Below, piece by piece: positions 51,529 to 59,850 of a DNA stretch of 64,000 nucleotides. A program made the position numbers and the translations under genes. Each line of letters begins with the position of its first letter. The stretch's first letter is position 1. The notes beneath the pieces were generated by a model that was not told the origin of the DNA, made no database searches, and was given only the letters and a program-made list of their open reading frames with translations. Source of the stretch: Gymnodinialimonas ulvae (GTDB lineage: Bacteria > Pseudomonadota > Alphaproteobacteria > Rhodobacterales > Rhodobacteraceae); contig NZ_JBBIFX010000001.1 of the NCBI RefSeq assembly GCF_037543845.1, positions 1,054,001-1,118,000 on the forward strand, written 5' to 3'.

Positions 51529-52467
51529 ATGGCCCTTTCGCTTGTCGCAGATATCGGCGGCACCAACACGCGCGTGGCCCTTGCCGATGACGCGGCGGTC
51601 CGTATGAATAGCGTGTCGCGCTATCGCAACGCCGACCACGGCGGGATCGCGGCGGTGATCGCGCGCTATCTGGCTGACACCGGGCAGGACCGCGCGGCCG
51701 TGACGGGCTGTTGCGTGGCGATGGCGGGGCCGGTGCATGACGGCGTGGGGACGTTGACCAACCTGGATTGGCGGATCGACAAGACGGTGCTGGCCGAGGC
51801 GCTGAGCGCCGAACGGGTCGCCGTGCTCAACGATTTGCAGGCGCAGGGCCACGCCATCGGACAGGTTGCGGCAGACGATCTACAGGAGGTTCTGCCGCAG
51901 CCCTCGACCAACCCCAAGGCCGCCAAGCTGGTGATCGGGATCGGCACTGGCTTCAACGCCTGCCCCGTCTTCGATACCGCCGCCGGGCGGTTCGTGCCGC
52001 CCTCGGAGGCAGGCCACGTGAGCCTTCCGGCCTCCATCGAAGCGCTGCATCCGCTGTTGGGCGATCTGTGCGACGCCAAGGGCTTTCCCTCGGTGGAAGA
52101 GGTCCTGTCGGGCCGGGGCGTGCGCCACCTGCACCGGGCGCTGCACGGCGAAGACATCGACCCGGCCGATGTTCTGGCGCGCATCGCCGAGGGTGAGGTC
52201 GCGGCCTGCGCCACGGGCGCGTTGTTCGTGCGCGTGATGGGCGAGAGCGCCGGTAGCCTGGCACTTTCGCACTTGCCGTTCGGTGGCATTTACATGGTCG
52301 GCGGCGTCACCCGCGCCTTCGCCCCGCATCTGGCGCAGTTCGGCTTCACCGATGCGTTCCGCGGCAAGGGGCGGTTTTCGGGCTTCATGGAGCAGTTCGG
52401 CGTCAGCGTCGTGACGGATGATTATGCCGCGCTGACGGGCTGCGCGAACCACCTGTCGCACCTGTGA
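51529..52467 (+). CDS. glk: Glucokinase (ROK-independent, Glk family)
   Basis: The 312-residue protein begins LSLVADIGGTNTRVALADD, the ATP phosphate-1 motif of bacterial glucokinases, and has VAMAGPVHDGVGTLTNLDWRID, LNDLQAQGHAIG, the IGIGTGFNACPVF loop and PPSEAGHVSLPAS. It makes glucose-6-phosphate, the substrate of Zwf in the operon at 21-23 kb. It starts 28 bases after the beta-glucosidase. It faces the AKR/monooxygenase operon tail-to-tail across 42 bases. Confidence 0.92.
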   Translation: MALSLVADIGGTNTRVALADDAAVRMNSVSRYRNADHGGIAAVIARYLADTGQDRAAVTGCCVAMAGPVHDGVGTLTNLDWRIDKTVLAEALSAERVAVLNDLQAQGHAIGQVAADDLQEVLPQPSTNPKAAKLVIGIGTGFNACPVFDTAAGRFVPPSEAGHVSLPASIEALHPLLGDLCDAKGFPSVEEVLSGRGVRHLHRALHGEDIDPADVLARIAEGEVAACATGALFVRVMGESAGSLALSHLPFGGIYMVGGVTRAFAPHLAQFGFTDAFRGKGRFSGFMEQFGVSVVTDDYAALTGCANHLSHL

Positions 52468-52509
52468 GCCTGCGCAACACTGCTTGAGCCTGCGGCTGTC
52501 CTCGCAGCG

Positions 52510-53412
52510 TCACGCCACCTCGTGACCGAGCGCTGCGGTGTAGATCTCGAACCAATCAACGCGGGTGAGGTTCACTTTAAGCGTGTCCGACAAGCCCTTG
52601 ATCCGGCTCAGGTTGTTGGTCCCCATGACAGGAAGGATCCGCGCCGGATGGTGCAACAACCAGGCGATGGCCACGGCATCCGCACCGACGCCGTGATCTG
52701 CGCCAACCCGGTCCAGAACCGCGCGGACCGCCGCGCCGTCTTTGCCAAAGAGCGTCCCACCGGCCAGCGGCGACCATGCCATCAGGGGCTGCCCCTGACG
52801 CTGGTGAAAGGCCACGTCGCCATTGGTGAAGGGCGCGTGGTGCAGGACCGACATTTCGATCTGGTTGGTGGCCAGGGGCGTGTCCATCGCCGATTGCAGA
52901 AGCTCCCAATCCCACGGGCGGAAGTTCGACACACCCACGGCGCGCACCTTGCCGGAGGCGACCAGTCCGTCCAGGCACGCGCCGGTTTCCGCATGGTCCA
53001 TCAGTGGGTCGGGACGGTGGATCAAAAGCAGGTCGATGACATCAATCGCCATCTCTTTCAGGGAGGTATCGACGCAGGCCGTCACATAGTCCGCGCTGGT
53101 GTCGTAATATTTGACCCGTTTTTCGGAATGCTTGCCGATGGGCGCCACGATATCACATTTGGTGACGATCTCGACCTTGTCGCGCAGACCGGGCGCGGCT
53201 TTGAACGCGGCGCCCAGAAGCCCTTCGGCGATGTAGCCGCCATAGATATCGGCCTGATCCATCGTAGTGATGCCCTGCGCCAGGCAGGCTTCGACCTTGG
53301 CCTGCACATGGGCGGGCGAAGTGTCGTCATCATCCCCAAGCCGCCACATGCCGTAGACGATGCGGGACATTTCGATGCCCCCAACGGTGACACGATCCAT
53401 TTCACGGGCCAT
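52510..53412 (-). CDS. Aldo/keto reductase, YdhF-like, coupled to the flavin monooxygenase
   Basis: The 300-residue NADPH-dependent reductase has the tetrad of the AKR fold: Asp and Tyr in TTMDQADIYGGY, Lys in VEIVTKCDIV and His in DLLLIHRPDP, plus the cofactor-end RILPVMGTNN. Its ATG overlaps the TAA of the SsuD-like gene (TAATG), so the two proteins are made together. A natural role is to reduce the aldehyde or ketone released by the monooxygenase; in the known sulfoquinovose monooxygenase pathway an AKR (SmoB) reduces 6-oxo-glucose to glucose. That link is inference. The start at 53412 is fixed by the overlap and GGGGAG. Confidence 0.88.
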   Translation of the reverse strand: MAREMDRVTVGGIEMSRIVYGMWRLGDDDDTSPAHVQAKVEACLAQGITTMDQADIYGGYIAEGLLGAAFKAAPGLRDKVEIVTKCDIVAPIGKHSEKRVKYYDTSADYVTACVDTSLKEMAIDVIDLLLIHRPDPLMDHAETGACLDGLVASGKVRAVGVSNFRPWDWELLQSAMDTPLATNQIEMSVLHHAPFTNGDVAFHQRQGQPLMAWSPLAGGTLFGKDGAAVRAVLDRVGADHGVGADAVAIAWLLHHPARILPVMGTNNLSRIKGLSDTLKVNLTRVDWFEIYTAALGHEVA

Positions 53413-54566
53413 TAGCGGCGCTCCCCTGTGCCCAGAGGTGTGGCGGGTGTGCCGGACGGCACGCGCCCGTAAACCTCTGGCATTGAACATGTTTTCAGAT
53501 CGGGCATGACCAGTCGCCCGAAGTGCTTGCATTCATCCATATGCGGATAGCCCGAGAAGATGAAGGCGCGGATGCCCATCTTTTTGTACGCTTCGATCTG
53601 CGTCAGGACCTGATCGGCGGAGCCCACCAAAGCCGCGCCGCAACCCGACCGCGCCCGGCCAATACCAGTCCACAGATGCGGCTCCACGTAGCCGAATTTG
53701 TCGGCCAATTCGCGCGCCTTGGCCTGATGCGACACCCCGAGAGAGCCCGAATCCAACGCCCGTTCGCGGATCAGCTGGCCGTACTCATCATCCAGCTTGG
53801 AGGTCAGATGCTCGGCATAGTCGCGCGCCTCCGCCTCGGTGTCGCGCACGATCATATGCACGCGCAGCCCGTAATCGAGCGTCCGGCCATAGCGTTCGGC
53901 GACCGCGTTCACGTCGCGCATCCGCTGCGCCAGCGCCTCTTTCGGCTCGGGCCACATCAGATAGACATCGCAATGCTGCCCGCACAGCTCCAGCGCGGCC
54001 GGGGAATAACCGCCGAAATAGAGAAGCGGTCCGCCGGTCTGATAGGGGCGCACGGGGTCGGTGGTTAATCCTTCGAAATCGTAGACCTCGCCCTTGTAGG
54101 TGATCTCGTCTCGGGTCCAGGCCTGCTTGAGGATCTCGACCACCTCGCGCGAGCGTTGGTAGCGAAAGCCCGACTCCGCCGTCTCGCCCGGAAAGTCCGA
54201 CGAGATGATGTTCACCGTCAGCCGCCCTTCGAGCATGTGGTCGAGCGTGGCGATGGTCCGCGCCAGCATGATCGGCTGCATCTCGCCGCAGCGCACGGCG
54301 GCCAGCAGGTTGATCTTTTCGGTGATCGGCGCGCAGCCCGCCACGAACGACAGCGTGTCCTGGCCCACCTGATACGACGACGGGCACAGGATGTTGCGAA
54401 ACCCCTGACGCTCGGCCTCCTGCACGATGCCCGAACAATGCGCCCAGGACGAGCGCAGGCGACCATCGGGCACGCCCAGGAATTCGTAATCGTCCGAGCA
54501 GAGCGCCGCGAACCAGCTGACCTCGGCGGCGTCAAGATCCGCCGATGTGACGGGAACCACTGTCAT
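53412..54566 (-). CDS. SsuD-like FMNH2-dependent sulfonate monooxygenase (bacterial luciferase family)
   Basis: The 384-residue LLM-fold protein resembles alkanesulfonate monooxygenase SsuD. Residues that contact the sulfonate in SsuD are conserved in context: Arg235 and His237 in YGLRVHMIVRD, Arg306 in GIGRARSGCGAALVG and Tyr340 in FIFSGYPHMDE. It should split a C-S bond with reduced FMN and O2, giving sulfite and an aldehyde. No flavin reductase is in the window. The coupled AKR, the divergent GntR and sugar dehydrogenase/kinase genes argue for a sugar sulfonate (sulfoquinovose-like) substrate more than a simple alkane sulfonate, but this is inference. Confidence 0.85.
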   Translation of the reverse strand: MTVVPVTSADLDAAEVSWFAALCSDDYEFLGVPDGRLRSSWAHCSGIVQEAERQGFRNILCPSSYQVGQDTLSFVAGCAPITEKINLLAAVRCGEMQPIMLARTIATLDHMLEGRLTVNIISSDFPGETAESGFRYQRSREVVEILKQAWTRDEITYKGEVYDFEGLTTDPVRPYQTGGPLLYFGGYSPAALELCGQHCDVYLMWPEPKEALAQRMRDVNAVAERYGRTLDYGLRVHMIVRDTEAEARDYAEHLTSKLDDEYGQLIRERALDSGSLGVSHQAKARELADKFGYVEPHLWTGIGRARSGCGAALVGSADQVLTQIEAYKKMGIRAFIFSGYPHMDECKHFGRLVMPDLKTCSMPEVYGRVPSGTPATPLGTGERR

Positions 54567-54621
54567 CCCTCGCGTCCTCCCTTGCGCGGTCGTCTCACCT
54601 CGGGTAGCACCGCAACAGCAC

Positions 54622-54640
54622 TATATCAATGGTATATCAA
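54622..54640. promoter_or_regulatory. Direct-repeat operator candidate between the monooxygenase and gntR
   Basis: TATATCAA occurs at 54622-54629 and 54633-54640, separated by TGG (11-bp period), in the 100-base divergent region. AT-rich repeats of TATA type are usual for HutC/GntR operators. The GntR protein starts 27 bases downstream. Confidence 0.5.
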
Positions 54641-54666
54641 TTCTGGCCAGCGGGGGAGGACGCGCG

Positions 54667-55419
54667 ATGCCAAAACCGCTGCGCGCCGCCGCTGCGCCGC
54701 CACCGACGGACACCACGTCCGGCGCCCTTCCGACCTATTTGCGCATCGCCGAAGACTTGACCCGCGACATCGGATCGGGCCGCATGGCGGCGGGTCACAA
54801 ACTGCCCCCCGAACGCGCGATGGCCGCCGACAAGGGCGTGGCCGTCGCCACCTTGCGCAAAGCGCTGCAGTTGTTGGTGGATCGTGGGCTGATCGAGCGT
54901 CGGCAGGGCTCGGGCAATTACGTCTTGGGCGGCAATCGCTCGGTGGGCACCTACGCGTTGTTGCGCCTGGAATTGGCGGGTCAGGGGGGCGGCCTGCCGA
55001 CAGCGCGCATCCTCGACATGACGCGCGCGGCCAAGCCCGCCGCGCTGCCTGCGATCGGGGCCTCCGACATCGGGCTGCGGATCCGGCGCTTGCGGTTTCT
55101 GTCCGACACCCCTGTCGCGGTCGAGGAAATCTGGCTCGACGCGCGGTGGCTCGACAAGGGGGCGCTAACGCCGAAAACCGTCTCGGAATCGCTTTATCGC
55201 AGTTATGAGGACCGGCTTGGCCTCAAGATCGACGCGGCCGAGGATGTGATCCGCATGGGGCCCCTGCCCGACTGGGCGCCCGCCGAATTTGGCGCGGCGC
55301 CGGGCCAGAACCTCCCGTTGATTGAACGCCGCGCCTTCGATCAGGGGGCGCAGCCCGCCGAGGCAAGCTGGACCTGGTACGATCCGACCCGTGCCCAATA
55401 TTTCGCGAGGGTCCCCTGA
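54667..55419 (+). CDS. GntR family (HutC/UTRA) transcriptional regulator
   Basis: The 250-residue protein has an N-terminal winged helix (YLRIAEDLTRDIGSGRMAAGHKLPPERAMAAD, then TLRKALQLLVDRGLIERRQGSGNYV) and a C-terminal UTRA effector domain (GLRIRRLRFLSDTPVAVEEIWLDARW and NLPLIERRAFD). It diverges from the monooxygenase-AKR operon, 100 bases away, and is followed 28 bases later by the Gfo/Idh/MocA gene, so it likely regulates both directions. The ATG at 54667 follows GGGGGAGGA. UTRA proteins usually sense sugar phosphates or amino-sugar phosphates. Confidence 0.9.
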   Translation: MPKPLRAAAAPPPTDTTSGALPTYLRIAEDLTRDIGSGRMAAGHKLPPERAMAADKGVAVATLRKALQLLVDRGLIERRQGSGNYVLGGNRSVGTYALLRLELAGQGGGLPTARILDMTRAAKPAALPAIGASDIGLRIRRLRFLSDTPVAVEEIWLDARWLDKGALTPKTVSESLYRSYEDRLGLKIDAAEDVIRMGPLPDWAPAEFGAAPGQNLPLIERRAFDQGAQPAEASWTWYDPTRAQYFARVP

Positions 55420-55447
55420 GACCCCGCCCATAACAGGGAAATAGAAC

Positions 55448-56536
55448 ATGACGCGCTACGGCATCGTCGGCTCCGGGATGATGGGGCAAGAGCATATCCG
55501 CAACATAGCACTCCTGTCCGGGGCCGAAGTCACCGCCTTTTTCGAGCCGGACGAGGGCATGGCCGCGGCGACATCGGCACTGGTGCCCCACGCCGTGCGC
55601 TGTGCGGATCTGGAGGCCGTCGTGGCACGCGATGATGTCGACGCGCTGGTGGTGGCCTCGCCCAACCACACCCATGTGGAGGTGCTGGGGCGCATCGCAG
55701 CCACACGCGCCCTGCCCGTCCTGATGGAAAAGCCGCTTTATACCGACCCCGCCGATGCGCCGGTTCTCGCCAGGCTGGTCAAGGAATATCCCGCCCCGAT
55801 CTGGGTCGCGATGGAATACCGCTACATGCCCCCCGTCGCGAAATTCCGCGAGCTGTGCGATGCGGCGACCGGCGAGATCAAGATGCTGGCGATCCGTGAA
55901 CATCGCTTTCCGTTTCTGGAAAAGGTCGGCGACTGGAACCGGTTCAACCGCAATTCGGGCGGCACGCTGGTCGAGAAATGCTGCCACTTCTTCGATCTCA
56001 TGCGCCTGATCCTCGACGATGAGGCGGTGCGCGTGATGGCAAGTGCGGGCCAGGCCGTGAACCACCTTGACGAGCGCTACAACGGCGAGGTGCCCGATAT
56101 CTGGGACCACGGTTTCGTCATCGTCGATTTCGCCCGTGGCGCGCGCGCGATGCTGGATCTGTGCATGTTCGCCGAGGGCAGCGAATATCAGGAGGAGATC
56201 AGCGCCGTCGGCCCCTCCGGCAAGATCGAGGCCAAGGTGCCCGGCCCCACGCGGTTCTGGAACTTCGACATCGGGCCTGCGCCCACGCCCAAGGTCATCG
56301 TCAGCCCGCGCCTGCCCACGACCGGCAAGATCGTGCACGAGACGCCGGTGGACAAGGATCTGCTGACGGCGGGCGATCACCACGGCTCGACCTATTACCA
56401 ACACCTGCGCTTCCTCGATGTGGTGCGCAAGGGCGCGCGGCCCGAGGTCACGCTGGCCGATGGCGCAGCGGCGGTGCGCATCGGCATGGCCGCGCAGGAG
56501 AGTGCCGCGACGGGCCAGGCGGTTTCGCTGATCTGA
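55448..56536 (+). CDS. Gfo/Idh/MocA family sugar dehydrogenase
   Basis: The 362-residue NAD(P)-dependent oxidoreductase has a Rossmann N-terminus (YGIVGSGMMGQEHIRNIALL), ALVVASPNHTHVEV, the EKP motif in LMEKPLY and a C-terminal domain with the catalytic region GGTLVEKCCHFFDLMRLIL, where the His is the usual acid/base. It probably oxidises a hydroxyl of a sugar or cyclitol; the substrate is not readable. It is 28 bases after the gntR stop and followed by the BadF-type kinase, so the three genes are likely one unit. Confidence 0.88.
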   Translation: MTRYGIVGSGMMGQEHIRNIALLSGAEVTAFFEPDEGMAAATSALVPHAVRCADLEAVVARDDVDALVVASPNHTHVEVLGRIAATRALPVLMEKPLYTDPADAPVLARLVKEYPAPIWVAMEYRYMPPVAKFRELCDAATGEIKMLAIREHRFPFLEKVGDWNRFNRNSGGTLVEKCCHFFDLMRLILDDEAVRVMASAGQAVNHLDERYNGEVPDIWDHGFVIVDFARGARAMLDLCMFAEGSEYQEEISAVGPSGKIEAKVPGPTRFWNFDIGPAPTPKVIVSPRLPTTGKIVHETPVDKDLLTAGDHHGSTYYQHLRFLDVVRKGARPEVTLADGAAAVRIGMAAQESAATGQAVSLI

Positions 56537-56557
56537 GTGGCGCGGTATGCTTTGGCC

Positions 56558-57403
56558 ATGACGGACCGGATCGACATCGGCATTGACGGCGGCGGCTCGG
56601 GTTGCCGGGTTGTGGTCTCGACGCAGGGTCGCGCGGCGCGCGCGACAGGCGGCCCGGCCAATGTCGTAACCGACCCCGCCGCAGCCGAGGCCGCAATCCG
56701 CGCCGCCCTTCTGGGCGCGCTGGGGCAGATGTCGCTGAGCCTCGATAATATGCAAAGCGCCCGCGTCGTGGCAGGGCTAGCCGGGTGCCGCCTGCCTGGC
56801 ACAGCCGATGCCTTCGCGATGCGCCTGCCGTTTCTTGCCAATGTGGTGGACGACAGTGTGACGGCGCTGGAAGGCGCGTTTGATGGCGATCAGGGCACTT
56901 TGGTCAACCTTGGAACGGGGTCGTTCTTCATCCGCCGCGACGCGCGCGGGATCACCCATCATGGTGGCTGGGGCGTTCAGATCGGCGATGAAGGCTCCGC
57001 CGCGTGGCTCGGGCGCGAAGCATTGCGGCAGTTGATGTGGATCGAGGACGGGCGCGCGCCGCATTGGTCACACGACCCCTTGCGCCAACAGATATGGCGG
57101 GCCCTTGACGCGCATCCGGTGGAGTTTGCGGCCAATGCGACACCCGAGGCGTTTGGTCAGTTGGCCCCGCTGGTCGTGGCGAGCGACGGGGACTGGGCCC
57201 ACAGTTTGCGCTCAAAGGTGCTGCGTGAAGTTGTGATCGCCTTTGAAGACATCGGCCATCCCGACGGCGCACCTTGGGTCATGACCGGAGGCTTGGGCGC
57301 GGCCTTGGTGGAGCGCACCCCCGACGCGCTGCCGCCTGGGTCAAGACCTGCTGCAGGCACCGCCCTTGACGGCGCGCTCGCCATGGCGCGGGCCCTGCCC
57401 TGA
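56558..57403 (+). CDS. BadF/BadG/BcrA/BcrD-type ASKHA ATPase, likely sugar or amino-sugar kinase
   Basis: The 281-residue protein has the ASKHA signature IDIGIDGGGSGCRVVV (phosphate-1), LVNLGTGSFFI (phosphate-2) with GWGVQIGDEGSAAWLGREAL, and VMTGGLGAALV. This arrangement is that of N-acetylglucosamine/glucosamine kinase-like members rather than benzoyl-CoA reductase activators: no Fe-S cysteines are present. It ends the gntR-dehydrogenase cluster. An in-frame GTG at 56537, directly after the previous stop, is an alternative start. It converges on the VIT gene with four bases between stops. Confidence 0.82.
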   Translation: MTDRIDIGIDGGGSGCRVVVSTQGRAARATGGPANVVTDPAAAEAAIRAALLGALGQMSLSLDNMQSARVVAGLAGCRLPGTADAFAMRLPFLANVVDDSVTALEGAFDGDQGTLVNLGTGSFFIRRDARGITHHGGWGVQIGDEGSAAWLGREALRQLMWIEDGRAPHWSHDPLRQQIWRALDAHPVEFAANATPEAFGQLAPLVVASDGDWAHSLRSKVLREVVIAFEDIGHPDGAPWVMTGGLGAALVERTPDALPPGSRPAAGTALDGALAMARALP

Positions 57404-57407
57404 GCGG

Positions 57408-58127
57408 CTAGAGCACTTCGCCCACCAACGCGCCGATGGCACTGGTCGCCGCCATCGCCAGCGCGCCCCACAGGATCACGCGCAAAGCCGCCCGCCCGCG
57501 CGGCGCGCCACCAGCCTGCGCCCCCAGCGCGCCCAACAATCCCAACGCCACCAAAGTGCCTGCCGCCACCCACCAGATCAGCCCCGACACCGGCACAAAC
57601 GCCGCCACGCCAAGTGGCACCGCCGCCCCTGCCGCAAACGTCGCCGCCGAGACCAGAGCCGCCTGCACCGGGCGCGGCGGCGAGAGGTCCGTGAGGCCGA
57701 TCTCGTCGCGCAGATGCGTTGTCAACGCATCGTGTTGCGTCAGTTCTTCGGCCACTTCCGCAGCAAGATCCGAACGCAACCCGCGCTCTTCGTAGATTGC
57801 CTGCAACTCGGCCAATTCGCCTTCGGGATTGGTCTCCAATTCGCGCCGTTCGCGCGCCACATCGGCCTTTTCGACATCGGCCTGGCTCGACACCGAGACA
57901 TATTCCCCCGCCGCCATGCTCAGCGCACCGGCCACCATGCCCGCAAGCCCTGCCAGCAGGATCACCGCCTTGTCGCCCGATCCCGCAGCCACCCCCGCGA
58001 TCAGCGACGCGGTGGACAGGATCCCGTCATTGGCCCCCATCACCGCCGCACGCAGCCAGCCCGAACGCCCCGACAAATGCGGTTCGGCATGGGCGGAGGG
58101 CACGGTTGAAGCGGTCGGGCGCACCAT
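57408..58127 (-). CDS. VIT1/CCC1 family transporter (Fe2+/Mn2+)
   Basis: The 239-residue membrane protein has the family N-terminus LRAAVMGANDGILSTASLIAGVA, AGALSMAAGEYVSVSSQAD and two terminal helices (VPVSGLIWWVAAGTLVAL and LWGALAMAATSAIGALVG), with a hydrophilic central metal-binding loop rich in Glu (ELETNPEGELAELQAIYEERGL). Such proteins export or store iron or manganese. Its ATG overlaps the stop of the FAD-dehydrogenase (TGATG), a coupled pair, though a functional link is not obvious. Confidence 0.87.
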   Translation of the reverse strand: MVRPTASTVPSAHAEPHLSGRSGWLRAAVMGANDGILSTASLIAGVAAGSGDKAVILLAGLAGMVAGALSMAAGEYVSVSSQADVEKADVARERRELETNPEGELAELQAIYEERGLRSDLAAEVAEELTQHDALTTHLRDEIGLTDLSPPRPVQAALVSAATFAAGAAVPLGVAAFVPVSGLIWWVAAGTLVALGLLGALGAQAGGAPRGRAALRVILWGALAMAATSAIGALVGEVL

Positions 58128-59536
58128 CAGTTCGGCAGGCGCATTTTGCCGGGGTTGAAGATGTTGTCGGGGTCAATCCCGCGCTTGATCGCCGCCATCA
58201 TCGCAATCGCCTCCGAGCCAAGCTCGCGTTCGAGGTATTTCGCCTTGCCCTGCCCGATTCCATGCTCGCCTGTGCAGGTGCCGTCCATCGAAATCGCCAG
58301 ATCATTGAGCCAACCCACGAAGCCTTCGGCCCGCGTGATCTCATCGGCGTTCTCCATATCAATCAGCAGGAGCGTGTGGAAATTCCCGTCCCCCACATGG
58401 CCCACAACCGGTGCGGTGAACCCAAGCTCCGCCAGCTTGGCTTGCGTCGCGGTCACGCAATCGGCCAGCCGCGACAGGGGCACGCAGACATCGGTGGAAA
58501 TGCCCTGCGCACCGGGGCGCAGTTGCAACGCCGCCCAATAGGCATCATGGCGCGCCTGCCACAGCGCGGTGCGTTCTTCCTCGCGGGTGGTGAAGGTAAA
58601 GCCGGTGCCGCCGTGTTCGGCCGCGATCTCGCCAAAGACCTCGGCCTGTTCGGTGACGCCCGCCTCGGTGCCGTGAAATTCCAGCAGCAGAAGCGGCGCC
58701 TCGGGCAGTGAGAGTTTGGAATAGGCATTGCACGCCCGCACCTGCAGCGCGTCGAGCAGTTCGATCCGCGCCACCGGCAGCCCGTATTGGAAGCTGGTGA
58801 TGACCGCGTTGCACGCCGCCTCGACGCTGGGGAAGGAACACGTCGCGGCGGAGGTCGCCTCGGGAATGCCCTGCAGCTTGAGGGTCAGTTCGGTGATCAG
58901 CCCAAGCGTGCCTTCGCTGCCGACGATCAACCGCGTGAGGTCGAACCCGGCGGAGGTCTTGCGCGCGCGCTTGGCGCTTGTGACGACCTCGCCCGTCGGC
59001 AGCACCGCCTTCAACGCCAGCACATTGTCCTTCATCGTCCCATAGCGCACCGCGCAGGTGCCGCTGGCATTCGTGGCCGCCATCCCCCCAAGCGAGGCGT
59101 CAGCACCGGGATCAATCGGAAAGAACAGCCCCGTATCGCGCAGATGCATATTGAGCGCCTTGCGCGTCACGCCGGGCTGGATCGTGACATCCATATCCGC
59201 TGCATGGACGGCCAGAACCTGATCCATCTGGCTGAAATCAACGCTGATCCCGCCCGCAGGCGCGTTCACATGGCCCTCCAGTGAGGTGCCGGTGCCGAAC
59301 GGAATGACCGGCACGCGGTGGGTGGCGCAGATGCGCACGATCTCCTGCACCTCTTCGGTCGATTGCGGAAAGATCACCGCATCGGGGGGCTGGTTCTTGA
59401 GCCATGTGGTGGTGTGGCCATGCTGCTCGCGCAGGCTTCGCCCGGTTTCGACACGCGGCCCGAAGCGTTGCGTCAGAACGCCAAGGGCCGTGGCGATGCC
59501 GTCTTCGTTGCGCGGCAGATCCGCAATCAATGCCAT
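58127..59536 (-). CDS. FAD-linked D-2-hydroxyacid dehydrogenase (GlcD / D-lactate dehydrogenase family)
   Basis: The 469-residue protein of the vanillyl-alcohol-oxidase fold has PPDAVIFPQSTEEVQEIVRIC, the diphosphate loop VIPFGTGTSLEGHVNAPAGGISVD, DPGADASLGGMAATNASGTCAVRYG and the C-terminal substrate and metal side PVVGHVGDGNFHTLLL and CTGEHGIGQGK. It oxidises D-lactate, glycolate or a similar 2-hydroxyacid, passing electrons to quinone or cytochrome. It is about the length of Dld/GlcD and has no membrane segment. The upstream gene is in a divergent or repeat-bearing spacer. It overlaps the VIT gene by one base. Confidence 0.88.
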   Translation of the reverse strand: MALIADLPRNEDGIATALGVLTQRFGPRVETGRSLREQHGHTTTWLKNQPPDAVIFPQSTEEVQEIVRICATHRVPVIPFGTGTSLEGHVNAPAGGISVDFSQMDQVLAVHAADMDVTIQPGVTRKALNMHLRDTGLFFPIDPGADASLGGMAATNASGTCAVRYGTMKDNVLALKAVLPTGEVVTSAKRARKTSAGFDLTRLIVGSEGTLGLITELTLKLQGIPEATSAATCSFPSVEAACNAVITSFQYGLPVARIELLDALQVRACNAYSKLSLPEAPLLLLEFHGTEAGVTEQAEVFGEIAAEHGGTGFTFTTREEERTALWQARHDAYWAALQLRPGAQGISTDVCVPLSRLADCVTATQAKLAELGFTAPVVGHVGDGNFHTLLLIDMENADEITRAEGFVGWLNDLAISMDGTCTGEHGIGQGKAKYLERELGSEAIAMMAAIKRGIDPDNIFNPGKMRLPN

Positions 59537-59611
59537 GTTGGTTTCCCCTCGGTGACGCGCGAAAGCTACCAGCCGGCGGGGCCCGCCTCAAGCGGATGCC
59601 GGAAGTCTTGA

Positions 59612-59671
59612 GGGGGCGCTGCCCCCGTCGCCAAAGGCGCGCCCCCCCGGAGTATTTCTGAAACGAGCAAG
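59612..59671 (+). repeat. Composite intergenic repeat element, copy 4
   Basis: The hairpin GGGGGC-GCT-GCCCCC (59612-59626), identical in sequence to that of copy 1, is followed by CCCCCCCGGAGTATTTCTG and AAACGAGCAAG. Confidence 0.7.
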
Positions 59672-59689
59672 CGCGCATTTACGCAGAGT

Positions 59690-59781
59690 TAACCGTCCTG
59701 TGCGACATCGAAGATGCGGTACAGGCTGGAGAGCCGATGGCCGTAAACGAGGAAGGCCCCCGGCTGTGTTCCGGGGGCTGA
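59690..59781 (+). other. Possible small structured RNA or 14-codon ORF
   Basis: A paired segment, CCTGT ... CATC-GAA-GATG ... ACAGG (about 59696-59725), is followed by GGAGAG and the short ORF ATG at 59737 encoding MAVNEEGPRLCSGG with stop at 59781; its end forms the hairpin GCCCCCGG/CCGGGGGC (59756-59763 with 59771-59778). No T-run follows. It could be a small RNA, a leader peptide or chance structure. Confidence 0.25.
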
Positions 59782-59805
59782 CCGCGCCCTTTACCGCGCC
59801 GCGCC

Positions 59806-59850
59806 AGGGGCGAGCGCCCCTCTTCCTTGTTTCAAAAATACTCAAATCCC
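59806..59850 (-). repeat. Composite intergenic repeat element, copy 5 (inverted)
   Basis: The hairpin AGGGGCG/CGCCCCT (59806-59821) adjoins TCTTCCTTGTTTCAAAAATA, the reverse complement of the core seen at 37.6 kb. It is the only copy in the opposite orientation. Confidence 0.7.

Noticed and set aside
59690..59781. Signal recognition particle RNA
   Set aside because: The hairpins lack the GGAAGGAAGCAGCC-type tetraloop core of 4.5S RNA.
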